From Hermodice carunculata (Eukaryota > Annelida > Polychaeta > Eunicida > Amphinomidae), in contig OZ026624.1 in NCBI GenBank assembly GCA_964020975.1, positions 25,093,411 through 25,157,410 of the forward strand: a stretch of 64,000 nucleotides of DNA, read 5' to 3'. The notes beneath the pieces are model-generated. The model was not told the DNA's origin. It saw only the letters and a program-made list of their open reading frames with translations, and searched no databases. A program made the position numbers and the translations under genes. How positions within the stretch are numbered: the first letter of the stretch is position 1; each line of letters begins with the position of its first letter. Positions 10,828 to 21,401 of the stretch are shown here, one piece after another.

Positions 10828-11728
10828 CTCTGGTTATGCACCTTTCAGCCAAACAAGCATTTGTATGGAATCACACAAATTAATGCCAACTCACTTAGCA
10901 GTTTTCCAAGGGGGGGGGGGCACAGGGGGGGGGGGGTTTGATCTTGCTCGTCAGAGATTTTATGGTCACAGCTTTACATTTGTAGCAAAGTGATATATTT
11001 TTAGTTTAAGGCCCTCTTGCTGTGCTCCTGGAGAATCTATCAGCCATGATGAAATTTTGGCTTCATAAAATATTATATATTCAAGTATTGAAATGAATGG
11101 AAGCAAAGTACACATTGTTAACTTGGAAAGGGCATGACGTATGGATTCTCAACTGTGGAAACCATACAACACTGATTGTAATTGCTGCACAAACAGCCAG
11201 TTCTTTTGACAGTGATGGTGACGTGCATACAAAATAACAAAATAACTGCTCACCAGGTCAACTAAATTCTACGGTGTTTGCACAGTATTACTGACTGCAT
11301 TTAGTGGCTAAAATTGCACCTTACTCATTCCGTTGTTTGTTTCTATGTATTTTTATATCATTGTTTGTTATAGAGACTTGACTTTCGAAGTTGAAACCAC
11401 GGCTCAGAATGGCTACATCGTATCTGGGTCTCCCTAACTACAAAACAAGTGATGATCATGAAAGCTCGAACAAAAGCAATTTTCACCCACACATGTGATC
11501 ATTAATACTCTCATAAATAGTTTGGTTACATCATAAAAGTAACTATTCAAAGGTTAAAGCACCTGTGTTACAATAAAATTTGTAACCAAATGTCATGCAT
11601 TCAGAATCTATGTCAAACATCCCTTGCTGATTATGCATTGTTATACTTGATGGTTGTTTGCCTTTATGAGGAAAAAATGGATGACAGCCGACGAATTCCC
11701 CAGGGTGTAGCTTGAGTTTTTCAGCCCT

Positions 11729-12395
11729 CTAACCCTTAAACTGGCCAAAACCACCTGATGGTTAAATGTCATCTGCTTCAATGTTTTTGACTCATTTCAA
11801 TACTAAGGAAAAACAATTTGAGAGACAACTATAAATGAGACCTATCAAGATCACATTATTTTTGTACTATACAAATTTAGTAACTTGTGTTTGGTATGAC
11901 AGGTATTCTTTATTCATATTGAAGCTCTGCATTTATAAGCAAAAGTTCAGTTACTTAGCTAATTCATAATTAGCCACGTTCATATTCATCCATTGTTATG
12001 TGGGTTGTCTTTGCTGAATATTTAGCTTAGACAAGGAGACATGTATGGGTACATGCTCCGAAACATGTTCTGAGTAGTTACCAGCTGAAGACCCTTTAAG
12101 TTATTTGGGCTAAAGCAGCCTGTGTCAAAATGACACAGAGTAATGTGAGCAATACGTACAATAGTACTTTCATATTTATATAAGTTAGACAGTGACAGCT
12201 AGGTTAGCGCATGGAAAGTACAGACTTTGAACTATGGAATAGGGTAACAATGACTAGGAAGTGGTTCTAGATGAAAAGACTCAAGTATAATGCCTCAGGT
12301 CAACAGCTTTCCTTGGATTTGGTCAGGTGCTTAGCACCCAATCCACATCATGGAAAGTTGTTAACTCAGTCTTAATTCAAGGGGGAATGAGTTAA
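11729..12395. mobile_element. Family A MITE split by an insertion
   Basis: The left half (CTAACCCTTAAACTGGCC to CAAGATCACAT, ending about 11856) and the right half (GCCTCAGGTCAACAGCTTTC to GAATGAGTTAA, from about 12291) join to the same order as intact copies at 14743-14985. The 434 bases between are foreign. Confidence 0.7.
11857..12290. mobile_element. 434-bp insertion inside a family A MITE, unclassified
   Basis: The boundaries come from comparison with intact family A copies. No clear target duplication, terminal repeat or reading frame is recognised. It must be younger than the MITE that holds it. Confidence 0.45.
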
Positions 12396-13235
12396 GATAA
12401 CAAAAAAACTTACCAGTTGCTACATACATAATTTACCAAATCAGGATGAATATCAAATTTTCTTCTCATTGCAAACATGTTGATATTTTACACAAAGTTT
12501 GTCAAATTAAGGCATTAAAAACAATGTTCCTAATTTTTTTAAAACTGATTTTCATCATTTAGATTTGAGTTGGGGTGAGAAAAAAGACATTTACACCCAC
12601 ATGAAAATCTCATCACGATCCTCTCTTAATATAATTGTTTATGGATGATGTATGTATAAGTACTTTTAACTTGTCTTTTTTCTCTTAGAAATTTGAGGTT
12701 TGAAAATTGTGTACGATGATGGGATCTGTGAATATGTACAGTAGTCATGCAATTCACCCAAAACATTAAAAAGTAAGAGTTCCTTCTCAGAAACGAGAAA
12801 AACTTGCTGTGTGAGTCATACAAACGTCACAACCTTCCACTTTTCTGTCAATAGTCTCCTCATAAATGAATGAACCTAATACTTTTCCGGAGACAAACTC
12901 CTCAACTCCTCCTGTTTATTTTCCTCTGCTACTGGGTGCCTCTTGGGTTAGTTGAACGTGCAGCTATCTCAGCTGTCTGCCTGTTCCAGGCAATTTCAGC
13001 TATCGATTACACAATAAATGATCAATAATTTCTGGATAAACTCTAGTTATGCAAGATTTCCCATCAAGACATTCTGTCAAATTATCACAGGGAGGCTCAG
13101 AGCACAGACAAACCCAGTGCTCATGTATCACTGCATTGCCCCACAGTTTACACACAGCCCAATAATTTTCATGGCAGATGTAAAGTGGTAATTAAATGAA
13201 CATGCAGACATTGCTTTGTCATGAGTTTAATCATG
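12396..13235. other. Unassigned intronic sequence
   Basis: No gene or known repeat is seen. A good minus-strand donor (CAACTG before GTAAGT) at 12414 has no partner. Confidence 0.5.
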
Positions 13236-13463
13236 TTAACTCTTTCTGAGCTCATCAAAACAAAAGCTATGTTTGCCTGAATCTGAATGATTCCACATTC
13301 AATTTTTCCCATGAAAGGAGTTATAATTCAATTCACCACGCCTATATTTCCTGTGGAAAAAAAAAAGTGGACCTGGTCAACAGGTTTCCTTGGCCTGCTT
13401 TGGGCACCTGGCTCCTGAAGAAGACTGCTCGCCTTGTCTGTATCCAAGCAATCAAAGGGTTAA
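13236..13463. mobile_element. Family A TTAA MITE, diverged
   Basis: It runs from TTAACTCTTTCTGAGCTC to ATCAAAGGGTTAA. The middle word GGTCAACAGGTTTCCTTGG is the family hairpin arm; the second arm has decayed. Confidence 0.6.
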
Positions 13464-14123
13464 TTTTGTACAGGGATTCCTAATTTGCACCTTGGAGGCA
13501 CACCTGGTGGTTGCCATGCAACCACTCGGAGACTTTTATACCTTTAACATACCTGGACACAGCTCAATGGAGCTTGACACACACACGGAACATGATGAGT
13601 GACTGCAGTAGGGCTCTTGATGTGATGCAAACCCATGCACAGTGCCCAACAAGTACAGACAGCCGCCTTTATTTTAAGAGCTTGAAATCCCGCCAATGTA
13701 AAGCCCGTAATTCTTGTGTATCAAAGAGTTCTTCAGTCGACAAGAACAGAATAGTCTGCATCAAATATTTTTTTCTTTAAATACTTGGACTGAACTTTGC
13801 AGAACGTTTGTTTTGGGGGTGATAACTACATGTACATATGATCGTAATCTAGAATTTAAAAAAAAAAAGTGTCATTATTTATATATTAAATGGATTTTCT
13901 TGGTACCCAACAATGTAGAATCAATCTGCATATAGATACATGAAGATAAAATGCAGATACATTGTATAAATGTTCGTCAAACCTGATACTAAGCACTTGC
14001 TTACATAGGTGTACATAAAATTGAATGTTTAGGTTTGTACAACCAACAGTCATAATCAAACACAACAGTAAGAAACTACACACTCCTGCCCCAATTTGAT
14101 GAATTACCTAATCTCAAAAGCTC

Positions 14124-14302
14124 TCAGTACCTGTCTTGAAAGACCACTCCAATGAGATCACCTGCTTTGAAACACCACCTTTTCAAGCCATTTTGTTGAA
14201 TACTTTTCATGTTATTTGTACCTCCTATGAGAAATCACTTGTCTTCAAAGACCAGAATTTGGCCATCTCTAGGGGTGGTCTTTCCTTACAGGTTTCACTG
14301 TA
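14124..14302. mobile_element. Family C MITE
   Basis: It begins near TCAGTACCTGTCTTGAAAG and ends ACAGGTTTCACTGTA. The interior contains GACCACTCC, CACCACCTTTTC, TACTTTTCATGTTATTTG and GGGGTGGTCTTTC in the family order. Confidence 0.7.
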
Positions 14303-14347
14303 TCTTTATCAACATTCAACATTCAAGAGCATCTTCATGCAATCGTT

Positions 14348-14500
14348 AACAGAGAGACCACCTGCCTAAACAGACAACTTTTCTTAGCTACTTTGCTCAG
14401 TACTTTTCATGTTCTTTATACCTCCCATAAGAGACCACCTGTCATAAGAGACCACAATGGCTCATTCCCAGGGTGGTCTTTCATAACAGGTTTCACTCTA
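14348..14500. mobile_element. Family C MITE, second tandem copy
   Basis: It has the same word order as the copy just left of it (AGAGACCACCTGCC to AACAGGTTTCACTCTA), lacking the first terminus. The two lie about 45 bases apart. Confidence 0.65.
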
Positions 14501-14590
14501 CTGATACAAGGCTTCACTTCTGGTTTTATATGATGGTAAGGTGGGAAAACCTGAAAGTATTGGTTGTCAAAGGGTTCCCATGCTTCATTA

Positions 14591-14746
14591 TTAACCCTTT
14601 TCATGTTAGAGCAAGATTGACTCAACAGATTCCCTTGGCACCGGTTGGGCCCTCAGCAGACAACTCACAGCAAGGAAAGATGTTGACCCATGGTATGCCA
14701 CTAATAGACTTTGTCCACAATTCTCACCTTAAATGTTCTCAATTAA
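14591..14746. mobile_element. Family A MITE, truncated
   Basis: TTAACCCTTTTCATGTTAG is followed by the hairpin words GACTCAACAGATTCCCTTGG and AAGGAAAGATGTTGACCC. Its right end abuts and shares TTAA with the next copy. Confidence 0.6.
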
Positions 14747-14985
14747 CCCTTTCCCCCCTTAAACCAGCCCTAACCGGCTGGTGGTTAAATGTCGTCAGCT
14801 TCGGTGTTTTCAACTAATTTCAGCAGTAATGAAAAACAATTTTGACTGAGAATTGTAGATGAGCCCTATCAAGATCACATGCCCCAGGTCAACAACTTTC
14901 CTTGGCATGAGTTGGGAACTTAGTGCTCAACTCATGCCAAGGAAAGCTGTTGACTTAAGTGTCAATTCAAGGGGGAAAGGGTTAA
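14743..14985. mobile_element. Family A TTAA MITE, near intact
   Basis: It runs from TTAACCCTTTCCCCCC to GGGGGAAAGGGTTAA. The hairpin near the right end pairs ACTTTCCTTGGCATGAGTTG with CAACTCATGCCAAGGAAAG. It lies in opposite orientation to the copies at 31976 and 63534. Confidence 0.85.
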
Positions 14986-15639
14986 AAAAAAAACTTTTGA
15001 CAAATTCATTGCAGCTGGTACTTATTTCTCATTTGGATGCTTTCACAAGAAAAAGGCTATACTGAAACCTATCTTCAGAGAATACTTCTTGCAAAAAAAA
15101 AAAAAACTTATCCCACGAGACTCATTTATCAGACCCCAAATGCAATCATTTAAATTTCATCAGGCCCCTCACAAAAGACTACCTAACCTGTGAAACATTT
15201 ATCATTTCCACCAGGGCTGGCCTTTTTAGATGAGTTGCACTGAATCCAGTGCAACTGGTTTAGTGCACGGACTTTGATGTCCATCTTATCTCCTATTGTA
15301 CCTACACAATGTGCACATAATCAGGGATTACTGGGTGGGGAGGGGGTATATATGCATGTTGAATGGCTTTTGTAGCCTTCAATAAAGTGATATCTATTTT
15401 TAGCATATTGGTATCCCTTGAAGACAAGGAAACGGAATATGTTTCAGTACATGTATATGGTATCCAATGCAAGTTGATTACTTTATATCTCTGATCCACC
15501 ATGCTACATAGATACATGATCTATTTATGTCATATTTAGCTGTGTCACTTCCAGTCTGGTTCCAGCACTCAGCCTCTGCTGGTTCTCAGGCAAAGGTGCT
15601 ATAGTATTCACTCATATAGTGCTGGTATTATTTTATGTT

Positions 15640-15735
15640 TGGAATGAGCGAGAGTCGAACTTGCAACCTTTGGCCCCTGTTGTCCAGCTGAAATGGGAAA
15701 CGCACATATCCACTCAACCAAATCCCCATTCTTAA
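15640..15735 (-). mobile_element. tRNA-like region, probable SINE head
   Basis: On the minus strand GGGGATTTGGTTGAGTGG resembles a tRNA 5' end with an A box, and AAGTTCGACTC resembles a B box. The length of about 88 nt suggests descent from a long-arm (Ser/Leu type) tRNA. The acceptor stem ends do not pair, so it is not a working tRNA. SINE body boundaries are not resolved. Confidence 0.45.
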
Positions 15736-16353
15736 AAAAGAATGGTTCAATGGAGGTAGTTATGTGTGAGTGCCATATCAACACGGTTATGCAGTATATG
15801 TACTGAGTCGGCATTTATTTCCAGAAACAGGGACTTAGATCCACCAGCATAAAGGAAATGCCGCAAATATCTTTTACGTTATAGCACTAATCCAGTGTTA
15901 TAGAACTCTTTTGGTATTCTTGATGTTTATTTGAATCATTGCTTAATGTGACGCTTACCGTCACAGTAAGCCCGCACCTCTGTGTTAAGTAATCACAATA
16001 ACGTGTTTTACATAGCAACAGAAATATCACTCTCCAGTATTTCAAAGGGTGCGCCTCATCTCCCTAACAGTTCCTGACAAGTCTTGCCAAGACGAAACTG
16101 GTCAAACCAACCCCCACTGAACATTGTGAGCTTTGCCCAGTCCTCTTCCTTTCTTTTGGTAGCATGCATCCAGGCTTGCAGCATTCATCCAGTGTTTCTG
16201 CCACTGTTCCAGTGCTATAGTACTCATTTTGGCATTACAGCATTCTTCCAGCAGTTTCTATATATTTATACAAACAGGATCAACAGTACCATATCTTCCG
16301 CCTATAGTTCTGAACAAATAAAAAAAAAACTTAATAACTAAAGCAAACCCAAA

Positions 16354-16365
16354 TCTCTCTCTCTC

Positions 16366-16421
<56 letters not shown>

Positions 16422-16448
16422 CCTCCCTCCCTCCCTCCCTCCCTCCCT

Positions 16449-16489
<41 letters not shown>

Positions 16490-16502
16490 ATGTTTTGCAT
16501 GT

Positions 16503-16537
<35 letters not shown>

Positions 16538-16555
16538 GTTTGTATATATGTATAT
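16354..16555. repeat. Compound microsatellite (TC)n(CCCT)n(TC)n and (TA)n
   Basis: TC repeats with an internal block of CCCT repeats run to 16486, then a 16-base spacer and TA repeats to about 16555. Confidence 0.97.
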
Positions 16556-16561
16556 AATTTA

Positions 16562-16745
16562 TAGTGAAACCTTGCTTGTGAGACCACTCCATTGAGAGAC
16601 CACCTGTCTTAACAGACCACCTTTCCAGGATACTTTGTTTACTACTTTTTCTCTTATTTGCACCTCCTATGAAAGACCACCTGTCATAGGAAACCACAAT
16701 TTGGTCATCCATAGGGGTGGTCTTTCAAGACAGATTTGGCTGTGT
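16562..16745. mobile_element. Family C MITE
   Basis: It runs from TAGTGAAACCTTGC to GACAGATTTGGCTGTGTA with GAGAGACCACCTGTC and AGGGGTGGTCTTTC inside. It begins directly at the end of a TA microsatellite. Confidence 0.75.
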
Positions 16746-17328
16746 AACAAAACTCTTAACTTTGTAATACTTCTGCCCTTATGTTTTCTTCAGTTCTGTT
16801 TTTAAGTTTGCTGCCTATCATTTCTCTGCTTGCTGCTCTGGTCTCACATCCCCGCTGCCTTGCCACACCACTCAACTTTTCACTTATCAATTCTTTTAGA
16901 AACTTACAATGAATATGTATCCAGCAGGTCATTCATGTACAATAGGTACTGTTTATCTGATACAATGGCTCCTTTCCTATGAGGCCCCTGTTGTACATAG
17001 ACACCCCTCTCATAAGGCTTCTGTTTTCCTGAAATCCTGCAAAAAATATTAATTTCTCTTGTTTTGTCTCACTTACGAGAGGCCATCCTTCCAATACATG
17101 TACGTGCACCTTTCTGTTGCAGCAAGCGTGATCTTTCCGGCGGAGGGGGGGGGGGGGGGCTGGGGGCTGGGTGGGTAGTAAAGAGGCCTCTGTAGTAGAG
17201 ATTATATAACATGGAAACTCTGTCTAAAAATCTCTCTTTTGGGTGTCATTTTCCCCGCAGGATCACATGAAAGTTAATTTCAGTGAAAGGCCACCACTTC
17301 TACTGAGCACAAGGAGCCCCATACAGCC

Positions 17329-17349
17329 CGGGGGGGGGGGGGGGGGGGA
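17329..17349. repeat. Poly-G run
   Basis: An uninterrupted G tract of about 20 bases after CCC. Another G run of 13 or more lies at about 17146-17159. Confidence 0.95.
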
Positions 17350-17367
17350 GGCGCCTTTAATTACAGA

Positions 17368-17460
17368 CTTGCATTGGTCCCTGTATTGAAAGACCACATC
17401 TATTGCTACCCAGTCACCTCTCAAGAAAAGGTGGTCTCTCAAAGCAGGGATGACTGTATT
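17368..17460. mobile_element. Family C MITE, internally deleted
   Basis: The ends GGTCCCTGTATTGAAAGACC and GGTGGTCTCTCAAAGCAGGG are inverted copies. The central third of the family consensus is missing. Confidence 0.6.
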
Positions 17461-17676
17461 TAAAAAGAAATTGGGTATCTTGTCCTTCACAAAGTAGCCC
17501 CAAAACAGGAAGCTGGAGTCTGTCCTGGGAAAGGCCACTGACAGCAGGTATGACTGTAGTTTCAGTTTTCCGATCACACTGTCATAAGATAAGTCACGCT
17601 GCAACAACTTCACACACAACCTGAGTCGGCCTTTTGCAGCAAAATAAAGATTAGCATTATAGATAGTTAAAAACAT
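17461..17676 (-). other. Open frame of unknown origin, possible exon or fossil
   Basis: A minus-strand frame reads GRLRLCVKLLQRDLSYDS and then LLSVAFPRTDSSFLFWGYFV. It has codon choices that look more coding-like than the surroundings and ends where a family C MITE starts. There is a possible acceptor (AAGTTGTTGCAG) but no convincing donor. The product is not recognised. Confidence 0.2.
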
Positions 17677-18589
17677 GCCAAGGATTTAATGAAGTCGACA
17701 ACAAACATCTGTGGCTCCCATGGTCAGCAGCGGAACAGACTTCGGCTGTTCCGTCAATATTTTCACCGAAGGCTTACATGCTTAGGGCGTAATGAGAGAA
17801 AGATATTGGGACTTACTGTGGCATATTTAGGCAGCCACATTGAATGTGCGGCAAAGCTTACACAATGCACCCTGATTGGTAAGTGGCGTTCCACTCTTAC
17901 TACAGACATACAAGGAGATGGGCCGGTGTGATAACGCTTAACTCCTTTCAACCGTAAAATAACAGAGTTTAAAGATTTTTCCCTCTGATCTGAAAAGACA
18001 GAATTTAAATTTCCCGTACTGTATTGTCGCGGACTTTGTGTAGCAAAAACACGGAGGATGACTACAGACCTTAGTTGATGGGGTATTTGGATGAGAGAGA
18101 GTTACGCTTGGCAGGCCATCTGCTCGGGTGTGAGTGTTCTTCAAATGTCACTGTTATCACATGTACCATGCCACCAGCTGCACTTGGCAAGTAATCTCTC
18201 TCCTGGCAGCCCCAGCAAGCTAAGTCAATGGCAATGCCTCTGATCGCATACAAAAGTGCTGTCTCAGAGCTCAGATAAGGTAAGTTATACTTGTCTTTAA
18301 TCTCTTTTCTCTGCCCTCAAGCACAATCTTACAGTCATCCTGGGAGGATTTTTACAAAGTCTCACTGTTAACTTACCTTTTTTTTTTATGTTTCTAAACG
18401 CACTTCAAGGCAGGTTTGTAAAACACAGATCTCTCCCCCAGCCCTCCTTGAAGGAGGCAAGGTCATGTATCTTAACAGTTTACCTTGCAATTACATGTAC
18501 AGAGGATCAACAAGAGGACCCAGATGGTCCTATACTCTGCTGACAGGCAGCAGGGGAGTCATAACTCACCAAATTAACATGTGAGTTTC

Positions 18590-19270
18590 ATACTTTTAGT
18601 TTCAACATATTTCAAGCCATCTGTTCCAGAGGGGTCAAGGCCACCTGTCTCTGTACTGAACCCTGTCCCTGTGCTATAGAAGACTACATAGTACATGTAT
18701 CAAAGTCTGAGCTCAGGAACTTTTTGAATTATTATGTGGAAACTGCAATGTACCAAGTTGGCAACTGGCCAGTAAAGTGGCTCTGTGACTTAGGGATTGG
18801 GTAAAGGTCAACATTCTTCAGACTTTGACTGAGACCTTGTGCAGGACCATAAACCTGTGCAATATGAAAGTTGTAGATGAAAAAATATGCATCATGCAAA
18901 AGCCAAATTCAGTAAAGTGGCTCTGTGACCTTGGGAATTGGTCCAAATTAAGGTCATCCATCTTCAAACTTAACCTAACCCCTATAGAGGACCATGATCC
19001 TGTACAATATAAAAGTTGTAACCCAAAAGTTACTTCAGTTAATGCACAGAAACCAAATTCAGCTGAGGTGACCCTGTGACCTTGAGAATTAGCTCAAGTT
19101 CACCCATCTTGGAAATCCAACAAAGCCCCTACAGCGGAATATATACCTGTGCAGTATAAAGGTTGTAGTTCAAAAAATTCTTGAGTTATTATGTGGAAAT
19201 TACAGTTTACTGACTATACCGACAGACAGACATGAGCAAAGCTGAGTCCCACCACATGCCAAGGGGGATA
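18590..19270. repeat. Degenerate tandem repeat, about 180-bp units
   Basis: The words AGTAAAGTGGCTCTGTGACC, CCTGTGCAATATGAAAGTTG and TTGAATTATTATGTGGAAA recur three to four times. It ends in GACAGACAGACATGAGC. The arrangement resembles the bodies of GACGG-type repeats elsewhere in the window. Confidence 0.6.
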
Positions 19271-19857
19271 TAACTAGATATTTTCTGAAGGGTCAACAAT
19301 AAATTTTTTTTGAAGAAATAGTTGTCTTTCATTTTTATTTAAAGAAAAAAATATATACAATATTTAGGAAAATATGGCTTATTCGATTAAGATCAAAATG
19401 TCACTCATTTTTTTTCTTCTAAAATTAGCTTCCGCAAACATAAAGGTAAATCAGTAATTTTAATGTTAGTTGAAAGATCTGCTAATGTACTAATTTCTTT
19501 AAAAATGTGTTTTTTATAAATATAGAAAGTTTACACCCATCAGTTTTAGCTAGAAAAAAATCATTTTTGAAACTTCAACAGTTATTTAAATTTGGTATAT
19601 CTTTAATCTTTAATCTGTTATCATCTATAATATATGACAATTTAAACAACACATTTTAGTGTATGTATATAAATCTTTCATTTTGGCATCAATGCTAAAT
19701 GCAAAAAGCAGTTTTGACAAGAATGAATTCTTGAACAAAATTTAAGTCCTAACTTAATCACTCATATCTTCTGAAACAATGCACATAAAACTTTTTTTAA
19801 AGTCCTATACAGTGTACTGTTATTATAAATGTATTCTCCATGTTCTTTCAAGAAAAG
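19271..19857. other. AT-rich stretch, nothing recognised
   Basis: Strongly AT-rich with T runs. No repeat family, splice signal or coding frame can be supported. Confidence 0.6.
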
Positions 19858-19953
19858 TAGTGAAACCTGTCTATTGTGGACACCTCTGGGTTTGGCAAAA
19901 AGTTTCCACAGTTGGCAGGTGTCCACAATAGTGGCCCTCAATACAGGTTTTAC
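19858..19953. mobile_element. Short family C-related MITE
   Basis: The outer ends GTGAAACCTGT and ACAGGTTTTAC pair, and the inner TATTGTGGACACC pairs with GGTGTCCACAATA. The element is about 95 bases long. Confidence 0.65.
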
Positions 19954-20218
19954 AACGATGAATACAAACAGGTAGAATCAACTCAAAATCCACATTATGT
20001 GATAAGATATACAATAAGAAATTGTGATTATGTGATACCTGAAACAGCTGAAGTTATGAATTTGACAATATATATTCTGTATACTTTCTCTTAATAACAG
20101 ACAAGCTTTGTGTACACTTCACTTTATGTGGTAATTTGTTTCACACACAAGCCCGACAGTTACTTAGAGCCTTTTTCGTCACTGAAGTTAGGAGATATAT
20201 CTTTACTCGATGGCTATC

Positions 20219-20456
20219 CTAACCCTTTTCCAGCTCAAATCACCCCCAAATACCCAAGGTGAACTGTCACCAGCTTCAACATTTTTACTCGCAATTGTCA
20301 CCAACGCAAAATATTATTGTGAGAATTGTAGATAAAGCCTATCATGATAGCATTGCCCATATCAACAGCTTTCTTTGAAGCAGATTGAATGTGTCGTGTC
20401 CAACATGAACTGAGGAAAGCTGTTGACTGGGTCTATTCTAATAAAGAAAGTGTTAA
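20219..20456. mobile_element. Family A MITE
   Basis: It runs from CTAACCCTTTTCCAGCTC to AAAGAAAGTGTTAA with ATATCAACAGCTTTCTTTG and AGGAAAGCTGTTGACTGG as hairpin arms. The left TTAA has changed to CTAA. Confidence 0.7.
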
Positions 20457-20548
20457 AATAAAGCTCACTTTTTCGTCAAGGTAGTCATGTCTGTCATGGT
20501 CAAGTCATCTCAACTGATGCCAAAATCATCAAAGGTAATTAAATGAAA

Positions 20549-20734
<186 letters not shown>

Positions 20735-20806
20735 AAGGCTCATTTAGATATTGTACAAGGGTAGCACCTTTTGACATTTAAGTGAAAGCTCTTTCCTTCT
20801 TTCCAG

Positions 20807-21013
20807 CAGTGCTTTGTACAGTTCAGTTTCCGGACAGACTCTTCCACAGTCTATTTGGTTGAGAGTCATAATGGAAAACTACCTTTGTTAATTTTGGCAA
20901 GCAACGAACATTTGGCTGTGGTTCAGTTGGCATTGCTCAGAGGGCATGCAAAACTAGTGGGTTCAGGCCACTTAACATTTGAAACAGGGCACAACTTGCA
21001 TACTCTCTGCCAG
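20807..21013 (+). CDS. Candidate exon, faintly laminin-G-like
   Basis: A good acceptor (CTTTCCTTCTTTCCAG) is followed by 69 open codons, beginning QCFVQFSFRTDSSTVYLVES and ending GHNLHTLCQ at a CAG before GTCTTT, a weak donor. The opening beta-strand pattern with FRT resembles laminin-G modules, but the rest is not diagnostic. The frame stays open to about 21094. It starts 76 bases after the GA microsatellite and lies inside the BRD7/9 intron on the other strand. It may be a real nested exon, a retrocopy fragment or chance. Confidence 0.25.
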
Positions 21014-21101
21014 GTCTTTGTTATTTTTGTTTCATTGTTGCTTTGGACAAAAGTACATTTTTCATTAAATTTTAAAAGCAGATATATATCATAATGCATA
21101 A

Positions 21102-21401
21102 TACCGTATTCGTCCTAATAGTAGGACTATTTGCCAGTGCAAAGACTTGCCAGATCTTGCAGTGTTTTCACGGGACTATGACATAAGTACTTTTCTTGAT
21201 TTAAGGTTTTGAAGGCTGTACAGTTCATTTAGGTGTAAGATGAACATTAATATACTGCAATGACATTTAATTTCTCATTTGGAAGTATCATCTTAGCTAA
21301 ATTACAGGAAAAATCTTTGATTTTGAAACTAGACCACCTGGACTGAAAGTGGGGGGCGTGCTTCTGTTAGGGCATGTGCTACTATTAGGATGAATACGGT
21401 A
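21102..21401. mobile_element. TA-flanked MITE
   Basis: The ends TACCGTATTCGTCCTAATAG and CTATTAGGATGAATACGGTA are near-perfect inverted repeats of about 23 bases including TA. The interior of about 255 bases is non-coding. A fragment with the same end (TATTAGGATGAATGAGGTA) lies at 28338-28356. Confidence 0.8.

Noticed and set aside
12414-12476. Possible BRD7/9 exon (MFAMRRKFDIHPDLVNYVCSN) whose phase also fits the exon at 4503
   Set aside because: The exon at 48584-48719 fits in phase and by homology (YGDETG followed directly by the Ser of ALS), leaving no room for it. It also lacks an acceptor.
18182-18278. Plus-strand exon between CTCTCTCCTGGCAG and GTAAGTTA
   Set aside because: Good splice sites, but every frame has a stop. 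It could only be untranslated, and nothing else supports a gene here.
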